A DNA stretch of 64,000 nt from Psoroptes ovis. Taxonomy: Eukaryota > Arthropoda > Arachnida > Sarcoptiformes > Psoroptidae. The notes below the pieces were generated by a model. The model worked only from the letters and a program-made list of their open reading frames with translations. It was not told the origin of the DNA and did not search any database. The stretch spans positions 434,001 through 498,000 of the forward strand of contig PQWQ01000028.1 in NCBI GenBank assembly GCA_002943765.1, read 5' to 3'. Shown here in pieces: positions 1 to 15,222 of the stretch; within the stretch, counting starts at the first letter, position 1; the number at the start of each line of letters is the position of its first letter. The position numbers and the translations under genes were made by a program.

Positions 1-473
1 TTGTCTTGTTGTTATTATTATTCAATCTGATTATCGATCTTGGCAAATAGTATTTTTCCTTTTCATTCATTTACTTTTCAAATATATTGGCCTTAGACAA
101 ACCAAACAAAACACCAGACGAAACCAACCAAGGCCACTATCACTTTCACTATGCTGGTGGTGTCCACTACCACCACCATCATCATCATGCTTTCCTGGCA
201 TTGACCAATGACTAATACACCTGATTGACCATTCAATGGTTATTGTTTAATTTCACTTTTTCAATTTCAATATTGAAAAAACACATGCACGTAGCGCAGT
301 TATTGTCGGTTCAGTTGAATGAATACACATGTGTGTGTACCATACATAAAAGCAAGCTATCATGTTGTTTTTCGGTTTTACACTTCACATTTAAACGAAA
401 AAAAAAAAATTGTACGATTGAGGTCAGTGGAGATGACCTTTGTCCTTCTAAAAGATTATTGTGTAATATAATT

Positions 474-503
474 GTCTGTGTGTGTGTGTGTGTGCCTGTG
501 TGT
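474..503. repeat. (TG)n microsatellite
   Basis: A short, slightly interrupted TG dinucleotide run. Similar TG or CA runs recur through the window and look like ordinary microsatellites. Confidence 0.85.
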
Positions 504-3500
504 TTAAATGTGAATACTATGAAACATAAACAAAATTAAAATAAACGAAAAAACAAAATATGACTGACCACATATGGCACTTGTTGCGCTTGCTATGTGT
601 TGGTTGTTTTTTGATATCTTTGGTTCTTGTCTACAAAACACTGATTTCTTTGACCGAAACATTTTTTACTTTCAAACATAAAACTTGAATTTGTTTGTCG
701 GTTGTTGGAAAAAATGGAATAAATTGTTCACATCATGTCATATCATGAATGATGTGTTTGTCTGTGTTTGTATAATGTGCTTAATATGTGCTCGTAACGT
801 CTGCTATGTTTTGCTTGGCCATACGAATAATCGACGATAATAGCTGCTAAAATGAAAATAAAAATGACCAGAACGATCAAATAATGCGTGTGTGTAATCT
901 ATGAGCCAAAAAAATGTTCGAAATTTACATAAAATTTGACCTTAAAAATTCCTATCGAATCAGATAGCGGTCAGTATGATGCATTTTCAAGGCACACATA
1001 TGAAATATTCAATGATATGTGTGGACGAAATTGAAAGTGTCGAGTGCGATTGTGTGTATGTGTGTATGTGTCCACATAAACATTGATACATCAATCAATG
1101 ATAAATAAATTTTTAGGTCATCCGGTTCTCCAAGCATTTTTGAAGCCAACACCAACGACAATGTTTTTTGGTTCAATATTTTTCTAGGTCCATTTGTGTG
1201 TGTACTTACATTTGTTTCTATGTAGATTAATTTGGTTAAGTATTCGTATTTACCTCATTTATTCGACCCTTTTCAAATATTATTTAGCATCAAATTTTGA
1301 ATCAAAAATGACCTGAATTTTTTGTTCAGTTTTTACTTTCAATTTTTTAACTTTTTCACTGGTTATCATTATGTATGTGTGTATGTGTGTGTATTTGATC
1401 AATTTGAATGATTTTATATTTGATTATATTTCATTGAATTTTTGACTATTTTATTACATTTAATACATTTGGTTCATTGTGGTATTTTGAACAACGGATG
1501 TTTAACGAGAAATTCAATTCATTGTCGGCATTGTTTTGCTTTTTGTATTATAAATAAAGCTTTGTCGATTTTGTATTGTGTTTTTGTGTGTGTGTATTGT
1601 ATGAGTATGTCGATGTATAGCCTTTCCTTTTTTTTTTGAAAATAATTAATAATTTTCTTTCATTTTCAAATCACACCATAATCATACACGCATAGACCCT
1701 GGTCATCATTCACAATGGTACTAGGAAATGTTTGAAAAAAAAACTGAATAAGAAAATTGTGCAAAGCATCTGTTCAAAAAGCGAAAATTTTTCCCTTTCA
1801 AATTGAAAAAATTTCTGGTTAAATCTCATTTCTTTATCAAATATAATAAAGTGTCGGCCATTTTGATGATATTTTTTATTAACGTTTATGAGAGATGAGA
1901 TATGTGTTTGATGTTGGATGCACGTCTACAATTGCATTCATATGCAATCATATGTTGGTTTTTGAATGGTTTTTATTTATTTATTTATTTATTTTTTTTT
2001 TTTGATGTATTGGTTTCTTTTATCAGAAATATATATGATGTCCTAAACTTTGGACTTTGGTTTCTTTTTTTTCAATTTCAAATTGAAATCAGAAAAAAAA
2101 ATGTTTAATTATTTACCAACGATAATGATGATGATGATTAAGGATTTCAAAAAAAAAAAAAAATTTCAATTAATGCTTGCTTGTGTATTTATATGTATTT
2201 GAAATACAAATAAAACCAATTGAAAATTGTAAAATGAAAAATTGTTTTAAAGCCAAGTAAATTAATTTTTTTTCAATCAAATTTACACTTATTTTATTTG
2301 AAATTGAATCATTTGAAAAGTAACCAAAGTCCAAATCATCATTATTATTATTGAAAATGTTTGAATCATTTTTCTATTCAATTTTTCTGGTTTTCTACCA
2401 GAAAAAAATTTATCAAATTCAAACATACAATGATGAACTGATTCTTAAATGGCTGAATTGCTGGGTTATTCATTCATTGTATAATTGTATTAATCATTCA
2501 TTGATTTTCAAATGTCCTTAAATGATTATTTTTTTTCGTTTGTTTGTTTAAATTTTCAATTTGGTTTAAAATCACTGAGCTGGTATTCGGTCATTTTTCT
2601 GAATTTTGTTTTTTCGTTTAATTGTATATATCTGTAAATCACACATTTCAATTGCAAGGATATATTTCTGCAACATTCAATAAACAATCAAATGATCGAT
2701 ATTAAATATATTGAAATATTAATGTATATTTTGAAATAATTAATACACATTCAAATGCCAAATAATCTTATCAATCATTACGATGATGATATGTGTGTGT
2801 ATGGTTTGTGTTTTGTGTGATTTCAAAGAAATCATATCTGCTTTATGTATTTGTATTAATGATTTTTCTATCAGTCAATAATCAATAAGCAAATGCAACT
2901 AATTTATTATTAGTTTTGTTGGCTTCGATAAGCCATAAGTTATTTCAGAATATATCCGTTATTCATTTATTATTAGAGTTTTTTGAATGATGATGAAGAT
3001 GTTTGAGCAGAAATAATGCTTGTAGTAAGCATGTCTATTAAATCACCATTGAAAATGTTTAAATTTATTTATTTTTATCTAAATGTTAAGATTTTCGAGG
3101 TTTTCTGCTTACTATTTTTGCCATGCAAATTTTTTTTTTTCAAAATTGTATATGATCACACACACATTTGTCATTGATCGATCATTTCAAAAAACTTTAA
3201 AATATCGATAATAATAAATATTAAAATGTTTGAATGATCCAAATTTCAATTTCAATTTTTTTCGATTATTTCGATAGTTTTGGCTAGTAAATATCACTCA
3301 AATTAAAATGAATCAATGATAATACCATAGAAATATATTTATTTTTGGTTTTATAGTGGCCATGTTTGAACCAGAAAAAAAATTGAATCAAATCAAATAA
3401 AGGGCTATATGTGTTTATCAAACGGTTTCAATATACAATATTAACCTTTCTATTTATCTATATATTTTTATAAATATCAATCTTATGTACGTACGCATGT

Positions 3501-5698
3501 TGTGTTGGTCGGTGTTGTTGTTGTTGTTGGTGTTTTGGTGTACATTCATATATATTTTTAATGATTGAAGCTTTTTCATTTTATGGATCGATTGGCCAGT
3601 TGTTTAGTTCGGTTTGGTTTGGCTGCTTACTTTTGTGCATGTCCAAACTTTTCAACTGATCAATATATGTGTGATGAAGACACGATTGTATAGTCGAATC
3701 AGAAAAAAATAGAACAAATCAAATTAACCGAGAGTGAATAAAGCTTTGGACCTTTTCGAAAAATGGACAATCAGATTGCTTCAGTGTTTATGTGTAATTT
3801 TGGTCAACGAAAAAAATTGCACTGATTCGATATTTCCTACATTCATATATAGATCAAATAATGCATGATTGTTTATGATAAATTAATCGATTTAAAAGAA
3901 GCATGTTCATCGTGAAATTTTAATACTTTCACCTTGATATATGACCGAATTCAATCTTGAATATATGAAATAATCTTAACTTTGATCATGGTTATGTTCT
4001 TTATCTTATGACCTTTGTCCATGAGACAAGAAATTAAAACACCTGTGAACTTTATTCCTTCATTGAAGAAATGAAAATAAAATGAAATGACCAGTAAAAT
4101 CGAAAGCAATACCATATGAATGTCTTAAGCAATAGTCTCTGCTGGACATCGTTAAGATATGAGATATGAGATTTTAATGAATTTGAATGTAATTTCTCCT
4201 TAATCAAAATAAAGCAAAATGAAAGTAAAACTTTCAATTTCATTTTTGATGTTTGAAATGATTCTATCAAAACAATGCCTATGGGCTAAACTAAAACTAA
4301 ACTAACGTGCCAAATTCATTATTTAATATCAATTAAAAAATATTACAATAAGTGTAAAATGATATTATTATCATCATAACAAATTCAATTTGAAACCAGA
4401 TGTTTTTAGCCAGTTCATTCGCTATCTCTGTGCTTGTGTCTAAGTAAAAACAAAAAAATTTCAATTTCACTATTAAACATGATCAAATGATGACCAAAAA
4501 AAAACTGAAGCAAAACATCGATAATTTTCCATTATATTTGACACACATTTGGACATTGAACTTATTCAATCATTCGTTGTTTGTTTGTTATCAGTCAATT
4601 GACTTATTCAAAAAAAAAAAAAAAAAAAATATTCAAGATGCATCCTCGCACATACATACATATCCAAATGAAAATCTGGTTCTGTCAAAACACAAAAAAT
4701 TCAAAGCAAAAATCTAAAAATTGAACATCACGAAAAGGCGAATCATGTCCCGTATTTCCTGTGCATATTTTGTGCATGTTGAATTTTTCGAGTATGGACA
4801 AGACCTACAAACCTAGTAATCATCATCATCATTGATCTTTGGCCATTTTGATTCTGGCCCATACATACACACACACACAGATGTACCAGAGAATGTTTTA
4901 TGGTATGAAAATTAGCATCCACGCCTTGTGTTTATGATCAAAATGAAATATAAAATGGTATCAAACATCATCGATGTTTTCAAATTTTCGATAATCATTT
5001 CTTCCATTATCATCATCGTATTTTCTACGAAAAAAAAAATTTGATAAGATATTAAATTAATGAAAGCAAAAAAAAAGCCAACCGAAAAATACATATTCAT
5101 CCATGATGACCATTTGCAGATGCTCATCAAATATATTCTTAGAAACAAAACAGAAAAAACGATGGCCAAAACAGCAAAGGTCAAAAGGTCTTATTCTTTG
5201 TGAATTTTAATGGAAAAAATGCTTGTTTTTTTCCAAGTTTCTCATAGCCAAAATCGAATGATGATGATGATGGCCAGATCAGATGGTCATCGGCCAGACA
5301 AGGTCCTGTCTTTTTTCCCCATTTTTTTCATTTTTTTCTTTGCTGGGCAAGGTTCGTGTTTAGTTTACGTAATAAACTTTCAAACAAACATCTCTCGCTC
5401 ACACATTCATATTTAATGGTCATAGCAGATAATGAAATTCAAAAAGAAAATTTCAAGAATCAACTTGCTTGACCACCCAGCTGAGACCAAACCAAACGAA
5501 AAAATGAAGAAATTTTTCGTTTTGATATTTAATATTCGTGCGGATGTATTTATTTTTTTATTTTCGCATGCTTTAAATGTTGCATACATTAATTCACTCA
5601 TTGAGTTGACCGTTGTGTCAAATTATAAATCTTGAAAGTCATTTTAAAAAAATAAAATAAAATGGACCCTCGAAACACATCCATCCATACACACAAAA

Positions 5699-5728
5699 TG
5701 ATGATGATGATGATCATCATCATCATCA
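5699..5728. repeat. (GAT)n/(ATC)n perfect palindrome, 30 bp
   Basis: A run of GAT triplets switches at a central GATC into a run of ATC triplets, making a perfect 30-bp inverted repeat with no loop. One of a set of such junctions in this window. Confidence 0.9.
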
Positions 5729-8032
5729 AACATCACGTCTTTGCATTATATTTTGATGTATTTGTCTGAAATTTTCATTTTATTTTCTCGCTATCTCGCT
5801 TTGAATGATGATTATTTTAATATTTTAATATTAATACCACTAATAATGTCTAAATGTGTGTCCATCTGCTATGTCCATTATCATCATCATCATCATTATA
5901 ATTGAATGTATTCATTTGTCTGTGTGTATCTGAGTGTATCTGAGTATGTCCATAAGTTTTTACTCAAAAAAAACTGAAAATATGAGAAATTTTGCAGAAA
6001 AATACAAAATTTTAGACCTCATCATCGACAAACAAACAAATGAATAAATGAACATCATTCATTCATTCACAAATGAAAGAAAAAAATTGTCGTAATTCAA
6101 ATAAAATTATTAACATTATTACGATGATATACATGCATGCATACAAGGTCATTTTAATTTGTATTTTTTTTTCCAATTTTTACTTTCGAAAAACATGCAT
6201 AGTTTACAAAGTCGACTACAACGACAATTGAATTATAAATGGTAAACAAACAATTTCCAAAAATTTGATTTCATTTTTTGTTTATTTACATTTGACATTT
6301 TCGAAAAACGATTAGTATTATGAAGCCATTCGATGATGATGATGACCGTTTGGTTTTCATGGTGTTTTTGAGTGTTGTTTGTATGTGTTATTCACATCGA
6401 TTTATTTCATTTTTTATATGATCAAATGCACTTTTACTTTTACTTTCAATCAAAAATTATATTAGACGACCAAGTGGCCTTTGACCGTTGCTGTTTCATT
6501 TTTTATTTATTTGCATTCGTTTTCAATGATTGTTTGAGTTTTGTGTTTGTTCACTTGTTCATATCCAATTTAATATGAATTTGATCAATTTGATACAATC
6601 TCTGGTAATTCATCATTACATTTTTTTAAATACATTTTTACAATTAATAAATGACATTCACACATTCAAATATATGACTTTATCTTCATTATCTTCATTT
6701 GTCACCATAGAAATTTTATTATTTATACAAGTGATTTTATTATTTAGTCATTTCTCATTTTCATTTTTCTCATATTTTTTGTTCAATATGCATTGAAATA
6801 CAATGTGTAAATCAATCAATCAATCAATTGATTGATTTTTTTGTTTGATTTCCTTAGAAAAAAACAGATTATTGCTTTGCCAATAAAATCCATACAGAAA
6901 AAATAGAATTGAATCTGTTTTGTTTTCCATTTCATTCATTGATGGTCATATATGCATTTCATGTATTTAGTTTGATACACAATCGACATTGGATGATGAT
7001 AATAAGTCCATCTTTTTTATGACTATGTTTTCCAATGATTTTCGATGATATATGCAAAGACATATCTTGAAATTATCACCAATTTCTCATTTGATAATGT
7101 GTTTTTGAATTTTGATTTCCAAAAATAAGAAAATGCTACAACAAGAAAATGGATATTAGCAGCTCAGGAACAACTTCTGTGTTTGATAATTTCAAGTGAT
7201 ATTTTCTGGTTATTTGTATGTTGATTGGGTTTGAAATTTTATCGTTGAAAATGAATCAATGAAAAGTGATACAAAGTTTTTTTTGTTTGAACATTTTACA
7301 CACACTGCACAAAACGGTCGTCGCATCATGTTTTTGCATTAATTCAAATCTAATATCGATTATCAATATCAGACTACGTCCAATTTCTAGGAAGAAATTT
7401 GATTTTGGCCAAAAACAATGTTTTTCAATTGATCAATTTCACTTTCAATTGATCATCGATTGATTGATCGATCAATCATCAAACTGAATGAATGAATGAA
7501 TAAATGAACAAGTAATTTGATTATATTTTCACTTATTATCACGAAATTCAAATCGAATTGTTGATAATTGTGTGATTCAAAAATTTGGTCATCAAATTCA
7601 AGGATTTTTTTCATGCTAAAATTTGTAATAAAAAATTAGCATTTATTCATGTGATCTATGGTGATAGATCTTATTGATACTCTTATCAAATTTATCAGCG
7701 CAAACAGCATCAAAAATCAAATCAAGTGTTTTCCATACGATTATTTGTGTGTGTGTGGCTTTCTTGGTCAATCGGTTCATCATCTTTGAGTTTTTGAAGA
7801 AATTTTTTTTCGTTTCCCCATATTTTCGGCATTTTTTCTTGGCGCCTAATCAAATATTCAAAGATATTCAAATGAAAATTGAAAAATTGAAAGAAATTTC
7901 TTCATCAATTGTTGAAGGTCTTTCACAAAACAAACAACATAAAAGCGAAAACAAAAATCTTGATGATCAATGAATTGTATTGAATGAATGAAATGGTCGA
8001 TTTTCTTCAATATTTTTCACCTCTTACAAATA

Positions 8033-8113
8033 TTAGGTTGTCCGTAAAGTTCTGGCTGATTTTCATGAGCAACTCTTTGTGATTAAGCGGAATGAACTTT
8101 TCGGACAGCCTAA
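8033..8113. mobile_element. Mariner-like MITE, copy 1 (subfamily B)
   Basis: An 81-bp near-palindrome begins TTAGGTTGTCCG and ends CGGACAGCCTAA. TA dinucleotides lie on both sides (8031-8032 and 8114-8115), as expected for Tc1/mariner target duplication. The termini resemble mariner termini of the TTAGGTTG type. The right 34 bp is the exact reverse complement of the left end of the copy at 20066, so these two form one subfamily. It has no coding capacity. Confidence 0.88.
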
Positions 8114-8550
8114 TATTCCAAATATTTTTTTCGTAGATTTTCCTTTTAGATTTTCTTTTTTTTTTTGTTTTTTCTTTAAATTTTTTTTGCATTTTGTTTG
8201 ATTTGGAAAAGAAAATATTTTAAAAATTCAAAAATTTTCAAATCTTTTGCATAAAATGACAATTTTTTCCGTTGAATTTTTGTGATTCAAAATTCAAATG
8301 TGTTTGTTTGAATTTCCTATTGCAAAATTGTTTTCATTTAAAATATAAATAATAATAATTTATTCATTGAGAAAACGAAGCAATTCGTATGATCAATGAT
8401 CAATGATGATGATGACATATGAAGCTCGATGATGATCAAAATATTTCCCCATGTGAAATGAATATTATTATTATAATCATCATATGGAAATTCATTCGTT
8501 TTATTTATTTATTTATTTATTCATTTTCACTATTTGTATTGATTTAAGTA

Positions 8551-8630
8551 TTAGGTTGTCCGGAAAGTTTTTGCCGATTTTCCAATAATTTTCTACGATA
8601 TAATCGGCAAAAACTTTTCGGACAACCTAA
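8551..8630. mobile_element. Mariner-like MITE, copy 2 (subfamily A)
   Basis: An 80-bp palindromic element with terminal inverted repeats starting TTAGGTTGTCCGGAAAGTTT. Flanking TA duplications are at 8549-8550 and 8631-8632. The interior contains CTACGATATAATCGGC, shared with the copies at 10552, 14133 and 43365. Noncoding. Confidence 0.92.
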
Positions 8631-10551
8631 TATTTGAACAATATTTTTTCTTTTTTCTTCCTTTGAAAAAAAAACATCTCCATATGTCCTAGTTACCTTG
8701 ATTTTTAATATTTTTAATGATATTATTATTATGATCATTTATTGTTGTAGTATTAGATTACGGATATGGCTAGCTAGCTTAATTAATATTTATTTGAAAA
8801 AATTGAAATCATACAGTCATATATTATTGTTTATTTCGATTTTAAATATCAATTCCAAATTAGTGAAATGTAAATAAATGAAATAAATACAATCCAAAAT
8901 GATTCCATCATTTTTGGATCATTTTAAATTGGAAATATTTCTATTTGATTTGATGATCATCATCATTTTCATTTCGAATGATGATAATTTATTTATTTAT
9001 TTATCCATTTTCAATAGTAATAACAGCAACAACAACAACAACAAAAATGAATAATAAAATCATCATCGTTTTCATTTTCATTTTCAATGTTGAACAAACA
9101 TTCATATATATTTTTTTACAAAAAAGTATTTCTGTGTATCTGTTATACAAAAGAGTATTTGTATGATGATGATGATGATGCCAAGTGATGATGATGTCCA
9201 TCTTCAATGGTATCCTCTGTGTTTGTTTGTTTGTTTGTATTAATTGAATATTTATTTGACATTGAATTATTTGTTTTTTGTGTACGAAAATAAAAGTAAA
9301 ATATTATTATTATTATCCAAACAACAAGTTTTTTGAGAGTTTCTTCATTTTTTCTTATTGATATTTATATTTCTATTTCCAAGATTTTTTAAATGAATTT
9401 ATTATTTATTTATTTTCTATTTATTTAAATTCATTTGCCATACATGTACAAATGATGATGATGATAATGTTCAATGAATAATAAATTTGATGCGCTTACA
9501 CACGCACACACACACACACACAAATCTTGAAAAAAATTTTATTGTAATAATATTTCATTTAAGGATTATGATCATTAGCATCATTTATATGATAATGATG
9601 ATCAATCGATGCTAATAATGATGATGATGATGATGTTTGACCACTGGATATATGGACATTCATAATGATTTTTTCCTGCTAATAATTTCATTATTAAAAC
9701 ATGTGAAATTTTTCTAGTGCATCATCATACTGATCATCGTTTGCGTGTACGTACAACAACATGTTCAAATTCATTCATAAATGCAATATGGGAATGGTAT
9801 TTTCGAATGTATATTTAAACATAAATTTTTTTTACATTTAATTGTTTGCCGTATTTGTTCAAACGTCCAGTTGTGTACATACATAACACACGCACTGAAC
9901 TAACACATAGCAATGAATAATAACATTATTATTCATTCATTTGTTCATTCATTCATTTATTTATCATCTTCATATTTTTTCAATTATGAAAATCATTTTT
10001 GCTTCGAAAATGAAATATCAATGAAATTTTTCGTTTTTCATTTCATTTGAAATATATAACAGCATCATCAATAGAAACAACAATCTAGTAGTCTTGTAGA
10101 AGGACATTTGATCATCATCATCATTTGAATATCATTTATTGATTCATTTTCATTTGAAATGAAATATTTTAATATTTAATTCTTTACTTATGATTACCAT
10201 GAGGATGATGATAATGGTATCTATCGATGTCATCATTTTCAATCTATTTATTCAAATACATTTGATATTTGATTGATCTATTGATTTTAACAAAAATATG
10301 ATTGGATTAAATATCGATATAATGATATGATGATCGATAGAAACAATAATAATTCATTTCCATAAGTATTAAATGGACATAGTTTGAACTAAACGACGCA
10401 GTTTTTTCCATTTTTCGTTAGTTTGTTAGTCTATTAGACATATTTGATATGTTTTTGAATGGCTTATGTTACCATTCAATCATACACAATTGTTTGAAAT
10501 GGTGCGTGTTTTTTTTTGTGTATTAATATGGCCATGAACCCTTCATAAATA

Positions 10552-10631
10552 TTAGGTTGTCCGATAAATTCTTGCCGATTTTCTAATGATTCCCTACGAT
10601 ATAATCGGCAAAAACTTTTCGGACAACTTAA
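10552..10631. mobile_element. Mariner-like MITE, copy 3 (subfamily A)
   Basis: An 80-bp element, TTAGGTTGTCCG to CGGACAACTTAA, with TA on both sides (10550-10551, 10632-10633). The interior matches copy 2 closely, including CTACGATATAATCGGC. A few substitutions in the arms show independent ageing. Confidence 0.92.
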
Positions 10632-11480
10632 TATTCGTATAATGTAAATATCAAATTTTATTTCATTTTTTCAAATGTTATCATCAAATGAATTGTCATC
10701 ATTGTCCACACATCATTATTCAAAATGAATAAATTAATGACTTTGAATAATAATGTTTTCAAATTTTAATTTCAATTTTATTGTATTCGTATCTCTTTAA
10801 TTGAATGAACGGCTGTCCATCGACCATTTATTCATATTTGTTTCATGCGAGTTGTTAACCAAACCAAACACATGTAAACAAATTATCAAACAAATTTCAT
10901 CAATTTCAAAATTGCATCCGATTGATGATTGACCAATTGATTGTTTGTACAGCTTCTGGTTATTGTTATTATTATTAGTATTGTTTCAATGAATATTGAA
11001 AGTTACTTGAAAACAGCAACAAATTTCAAATTGAAATAACACGATGATGGTGATGTTGATTGAATCGATTGATAGAAATCCATATATTAAAATATATATT
11101 GAACCATTGAATTATTATTAATAATAAATATTTGACATTTTTCATTCATTTTGAAAATATCCAATGTATTTAGTATGGAATTGATCAAATTAATATTTTG
11201 TTTTAAAAAAAATGATTCATTCATTCATTTGTTTGTTTGTCCAAGCATTTATGATTATTGAAAAACAAAAAACAAAATTTTTGATGATAATACAGTATAA
11301 ATATGTTTTTTTGTTTTGTTTTCTCTTTATGTACTCGAATATCATATCATACATAATAATAATAATAATAAATAAATGTCGATGTCATTCTATGGCAATG
11401 GCTTTTATTTTTTCATTTTTTCAAAAATAATTTTTCCATGTTTGTTTTCGGCATTTTTTTTTCCGATGCCTTGGTGGTCG

Positions 11481-11509
11481 TTATTATTATTATTATTATT
11501 ATTATTATT
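11481..11509. repeat. (ATT)n microsatellite
   Basis: An uninterrupted TTA/ATT triplet run of about ten units. Confidence 0.9.
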
Positions 11510-11941
11510 TTGATTATGATAATCATCATCGTTACAACTTATTATTATTATATCCATAACTGAATTGATATTTATTTATTTATTTATTTATTTTTTTTTT
11601 TTTTGATTCATAATAAATGAATTAATAAATAAAAACTAACCAATACACTAACAACCAACTAGTCAGCCAGACAACCATTAAAACAATGACATTTGTTTTG
11701 TATTTTGTATTTAATCAATTTTTTTTTATATGGCATTTGTGTATGTTGTGTACGTACATGTCAATGATGGATATTGTACCATTGAAACTTTCATTTTTTT
11801 GGATTTTAATTTTATATTTCATGCTTAATTTATTTATTTATTTATGTACATATCATACTCTCACACACACATGCATATTTAGTGGATTCATCATTATCAT
11901 AATTAAATGTTTTTTTTTTTTTTTTGATCAATTAATGGCTT

Positions 11942-11973
11942 TTGATGATGATGATGATCATCATCATCATCAA
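11942..11973. repeat. (GAT)n/(ATC)n perfect palindrome, 32 bp
   Basis: GAT triplets meet ATC triplets at a central GATC, giving a perfect 32-bp inverted repeat, the longest of this class seen here. Confidence 0.9.
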
Positions 11974-13057
11974 CTATCAGGGTGGCCACTTGTTGTTTTT
12001 GTTACATGTTTTTATTCCACTTTAATTCATATACGTATATGTTCATTTTGATTAGTGAATCAATTAATGAATTAATTTAATCAATTGAATTTGATTAACT
12101 GTAAATTCATCATCTTGTTTAACCTATGTTTTTCATTTTTTTGACCATCTCATCATATGGCCATGATCTGATAATAATAACAATGAATAATGAATTTCAA
12201 TTCATTATTATTCTATGCATTTGATATGACATTCTGTCATTGATTATGAATGTCAATTTTTTTCCAAAATTCAAAATTTATTCCGAATCAAATTGAATTG
12301 AACGTTTGTTTGTAATGTTTGTAAATAATGGCGAGGCTGCTGCTGCTGCTGCTGGCCACTTGAAAAATAAAAGTGTCAATATTAATCAAATGAAAATATT
12401 TTTCTGGCTAAAACCACCTGTCTATCAGTGTTTGTTTATCGCATACACACACACAAACCAATACACACAAAGCCTCAAATAAACAAACGATAGAATTTAT
12501 GCATTTTTTAGTCCTCTTTTTAAATGCAATCACAAAATTGACATTTTTTCAATTTTTGGCTGTAGCATTTTATTAAATCCATATTTCATTAGTTTGCTTG
12601 TATTTGTACATTGCTCGGCTATAACCATAGGCGACTATCATTTCTCGATTGATGATGATGATGATGAACGGACGGACGTTGGACGTATTTCATTCCATTT
12701 TTCCATCGAAAATGAAGCATATAAATCAATGATGGCTTTGATGTATGATTATGATATGTGGCAAATTGTGTAATGTTACGGTTTTGTACCTGTCCGATTC
12801 AGATGTGTTGGCTAACCGTTCATTTGATTTCAAAATGAGAAAAAAAACAAAAAGAAAATTATTTGAAATTTATGACGTGGTTGTCAATGATATATTATTG
12901 AATTTATGAATTTTATTTTCATTACTCTGTGATGGTCGTCGTTGCTTGCAAAAAACCTTTAAAACGGAAAAATTATTGAATGAAATGAAATGAAATGATT
13001 TAAAGCTTCATCTTGTACAATGTGTTGTCTCAATTTAATGTTGTACAATCCATATAT

Positions 13058-13083
13058 CACACACACACACACACACACACACA
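13058..13083. repeat. (CA)13 microsatellite
   Basis: An uninterrupted CA dinucleotide run. Confidence 0.92.
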
Positions 13084-14132
13084 ATGTATTCTTTAGTTTT
13101 TGTTTTAGGCCGAAAATGTCAATAGTTTGTTGTGTTGTAGTCGTATGTATGATTCAATCATTATTATTATTGTTACCTTTTCATAGATTTGTTTTTATTT
13201 GAGCATCATCACCTTGACAACTTTTGTTTTTATTTCATTTCCAATCCCCATTTTCAAATTTTTGTCAATTTCCAAATATCCATCAAAGCCATTTTTATTG
13301 AATTTCGATTGAATTGAAAGATATTTTGCGGATATTAATCAAACAAGAGTAAATCTATGAGAACGAATTGTGTCCATCGATCAAATTTTGGTCGATTATT
13401 GATTGAGTTTGTTTAGCTTTTGTCAACATCTTTGTGATATCAAATCAATGAGATTTTGAAATCTCACATTTAATTCCATGTTATTTCGAAAATTTTTTTA
13501 GATTATTTGATTTGTAATTTGTCATTTGACTTAGTCATTTCTTAAAGTTTTCAATAGTTGACACTAATTATTTGATCTGAAAAAATGTAAGGGATTTTAA
13601 ATTTCAAAATATGTGCCTTTGAATGCATATTTTCATCATGTGCCCAAGCATAAACACACATAAAACCTCTTGACATTGTTCCTTTTATTATTTCTGTGCT
13701 GTTGTAGATTGATAGAGTTTCTACTGTTTGCTGGTGTGTGTGTGTTCAATAGTGAAATATATTGAATTATTAAATATGATAAACTATGATAAAATATCAT
13801 TATTATTATTTATTACAAATAAATATTTGAAAAAAGTCAAAAATTTTATGATTTATTTTGTTTGATTTTATCAAATCAAATGCATATATTTCAAATATTG
13901 AAAATAATAATTGGATCATAATATATACACCATACACCACAAAAATTGATTAATATCAGCCATGATGATGATGATGGAATCAAAAAATCAATTTTCAACA
14001 TTTTTCAACCTCTTATTGATGATTACATTGAGTTTGTGGTCCGTTTTTTGAAACATAGATTGGTTTTGGTTTTACTTTGTTTGTTTGTGTTTACCCAATC
14101 CAAATATATGAAATTCAATTGCTTTTTTTTTA

Positions 14133-14212
14133 TTACGTTGTCCGGAAAGTTTTTGCCGATTATATCGTAGGGAATTATGAGAAAATCGGCAAGAATTTAT
14201 CGGACAACCTAA
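14133..14212. mobile_element. Mariner-like MITE, copy 4 (subfamily A, inverted)
   Basis: An 80-bp element in the opposite orientation to copies 2 and 3: TATATCGTAG lies in the left half. The left end is mutated to TTACGTTG. The left flank is TA (14131-14132) but the right flank is TT, so the target duplication has decayed on one side. A short open frame through it is only hairpin read-through. Confidence 0.9.
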
Positions 14213-15222
14213 TTGGTTTTGAAACAATCAAACAAACAAACAGAAAATTATCTCTGAAAAAGCATACAAATCATAAATATTATTATCCTCAGAACGCCAG
14301 AAAATACAAAAAATTGAAAATTTCAATTTTGTTTATTTTGGCGCCACTTGCATTATAAATGCTTGTATTATTTATTCAATCAATCAATCGAGGATGATTG
14401 TATGATTTCTCCATCGATAGTTTGGGCTTTTGTTAGCATTTATGCAACGAATGATTGATTTTTTCCATTTTGCAGCTTTGAATATCCAGTGTGTGTTCGT
14501 ACGTAGGTAAAGCACGATGCAAGGTGTATCACACATTGATTTTGTATTGGAACTTCCATTTTTCGACATCTTTTTGACAAGTTTTTGTGAGAAATATTGA
14601 ATTTTTAGATCCGATTATTTTTATTATTCAATATTGAATATTGATCTTGATCAAATCAAAAATAAACACCTCACCTATTCCCACCATTTTTCCCAAATTG
14701 GTCAATACCAATACTAAAATATATTTGTGATTCAATTCACATATGTGATTTATTAATATTTATATTGATCTGTGGGAAATTTATAAATCTTTGATCTTAG
14801 ATAAATCTTGATTTAAACAAAAAAGTACCAAAGGTACAAAGTACAAGGTCTTGGCCATTTCATAATCATTATTATTATTATTGCTTTAGGTTTTCTTTAT
14901 TTTCTAAAGATGACCTCGAACACGGTCAAATATTTTTTCTTTTTTGAAAATAAATTGATGTTTGAAGGTCGTCCATTTCTATTTTCATTTTTTCTTCCTT
15001 CGATTTCTTTGTTTCGGTGCAATCGAAATTTGATTTCATTCCCGACCTTTCCCGCTATTTATGCGGACGGATATTTTTTCTTTCTTCCCATTGAATTCAA
15101 TTGAATTTCAAAAATTTCTAAGCATCTATTCATTTCATTATTTTGATAATAATAGCACAATATATTTCACGGTCAAGATTGACTGTGCATTGCATTGAAT
15201 TGTTTTGTTTGCTTCGGCGAAC

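Noticed and set aside
4745..4770. ATGTCCCGT..., a possible MSR start for BCL11 exon 1
   Set aside because: The continuation (MSRISCAYF) does not match the conserved MSRRKQ...QHL start and no donor follows at the right place.
7674..7973. 99-codon frame with a Lys/Glu/Gln-rich end (KIEKLKEISSSIVEGLSQNKQ)
   Set aside because: The end looks protein-like, but the first half is T-rich read-through, no strong acceptor defines an exon and no family is recognised.
8544..8738. Minus-strand frame reading LGCPKSFCRLYRR...KLSGQPN
   Set aside because: It runs through MITE copy 2; similar peptides appear at 14077-14358, 38472-38723 and 43191-43544, each translating a MITE palindrome. Not a gene.
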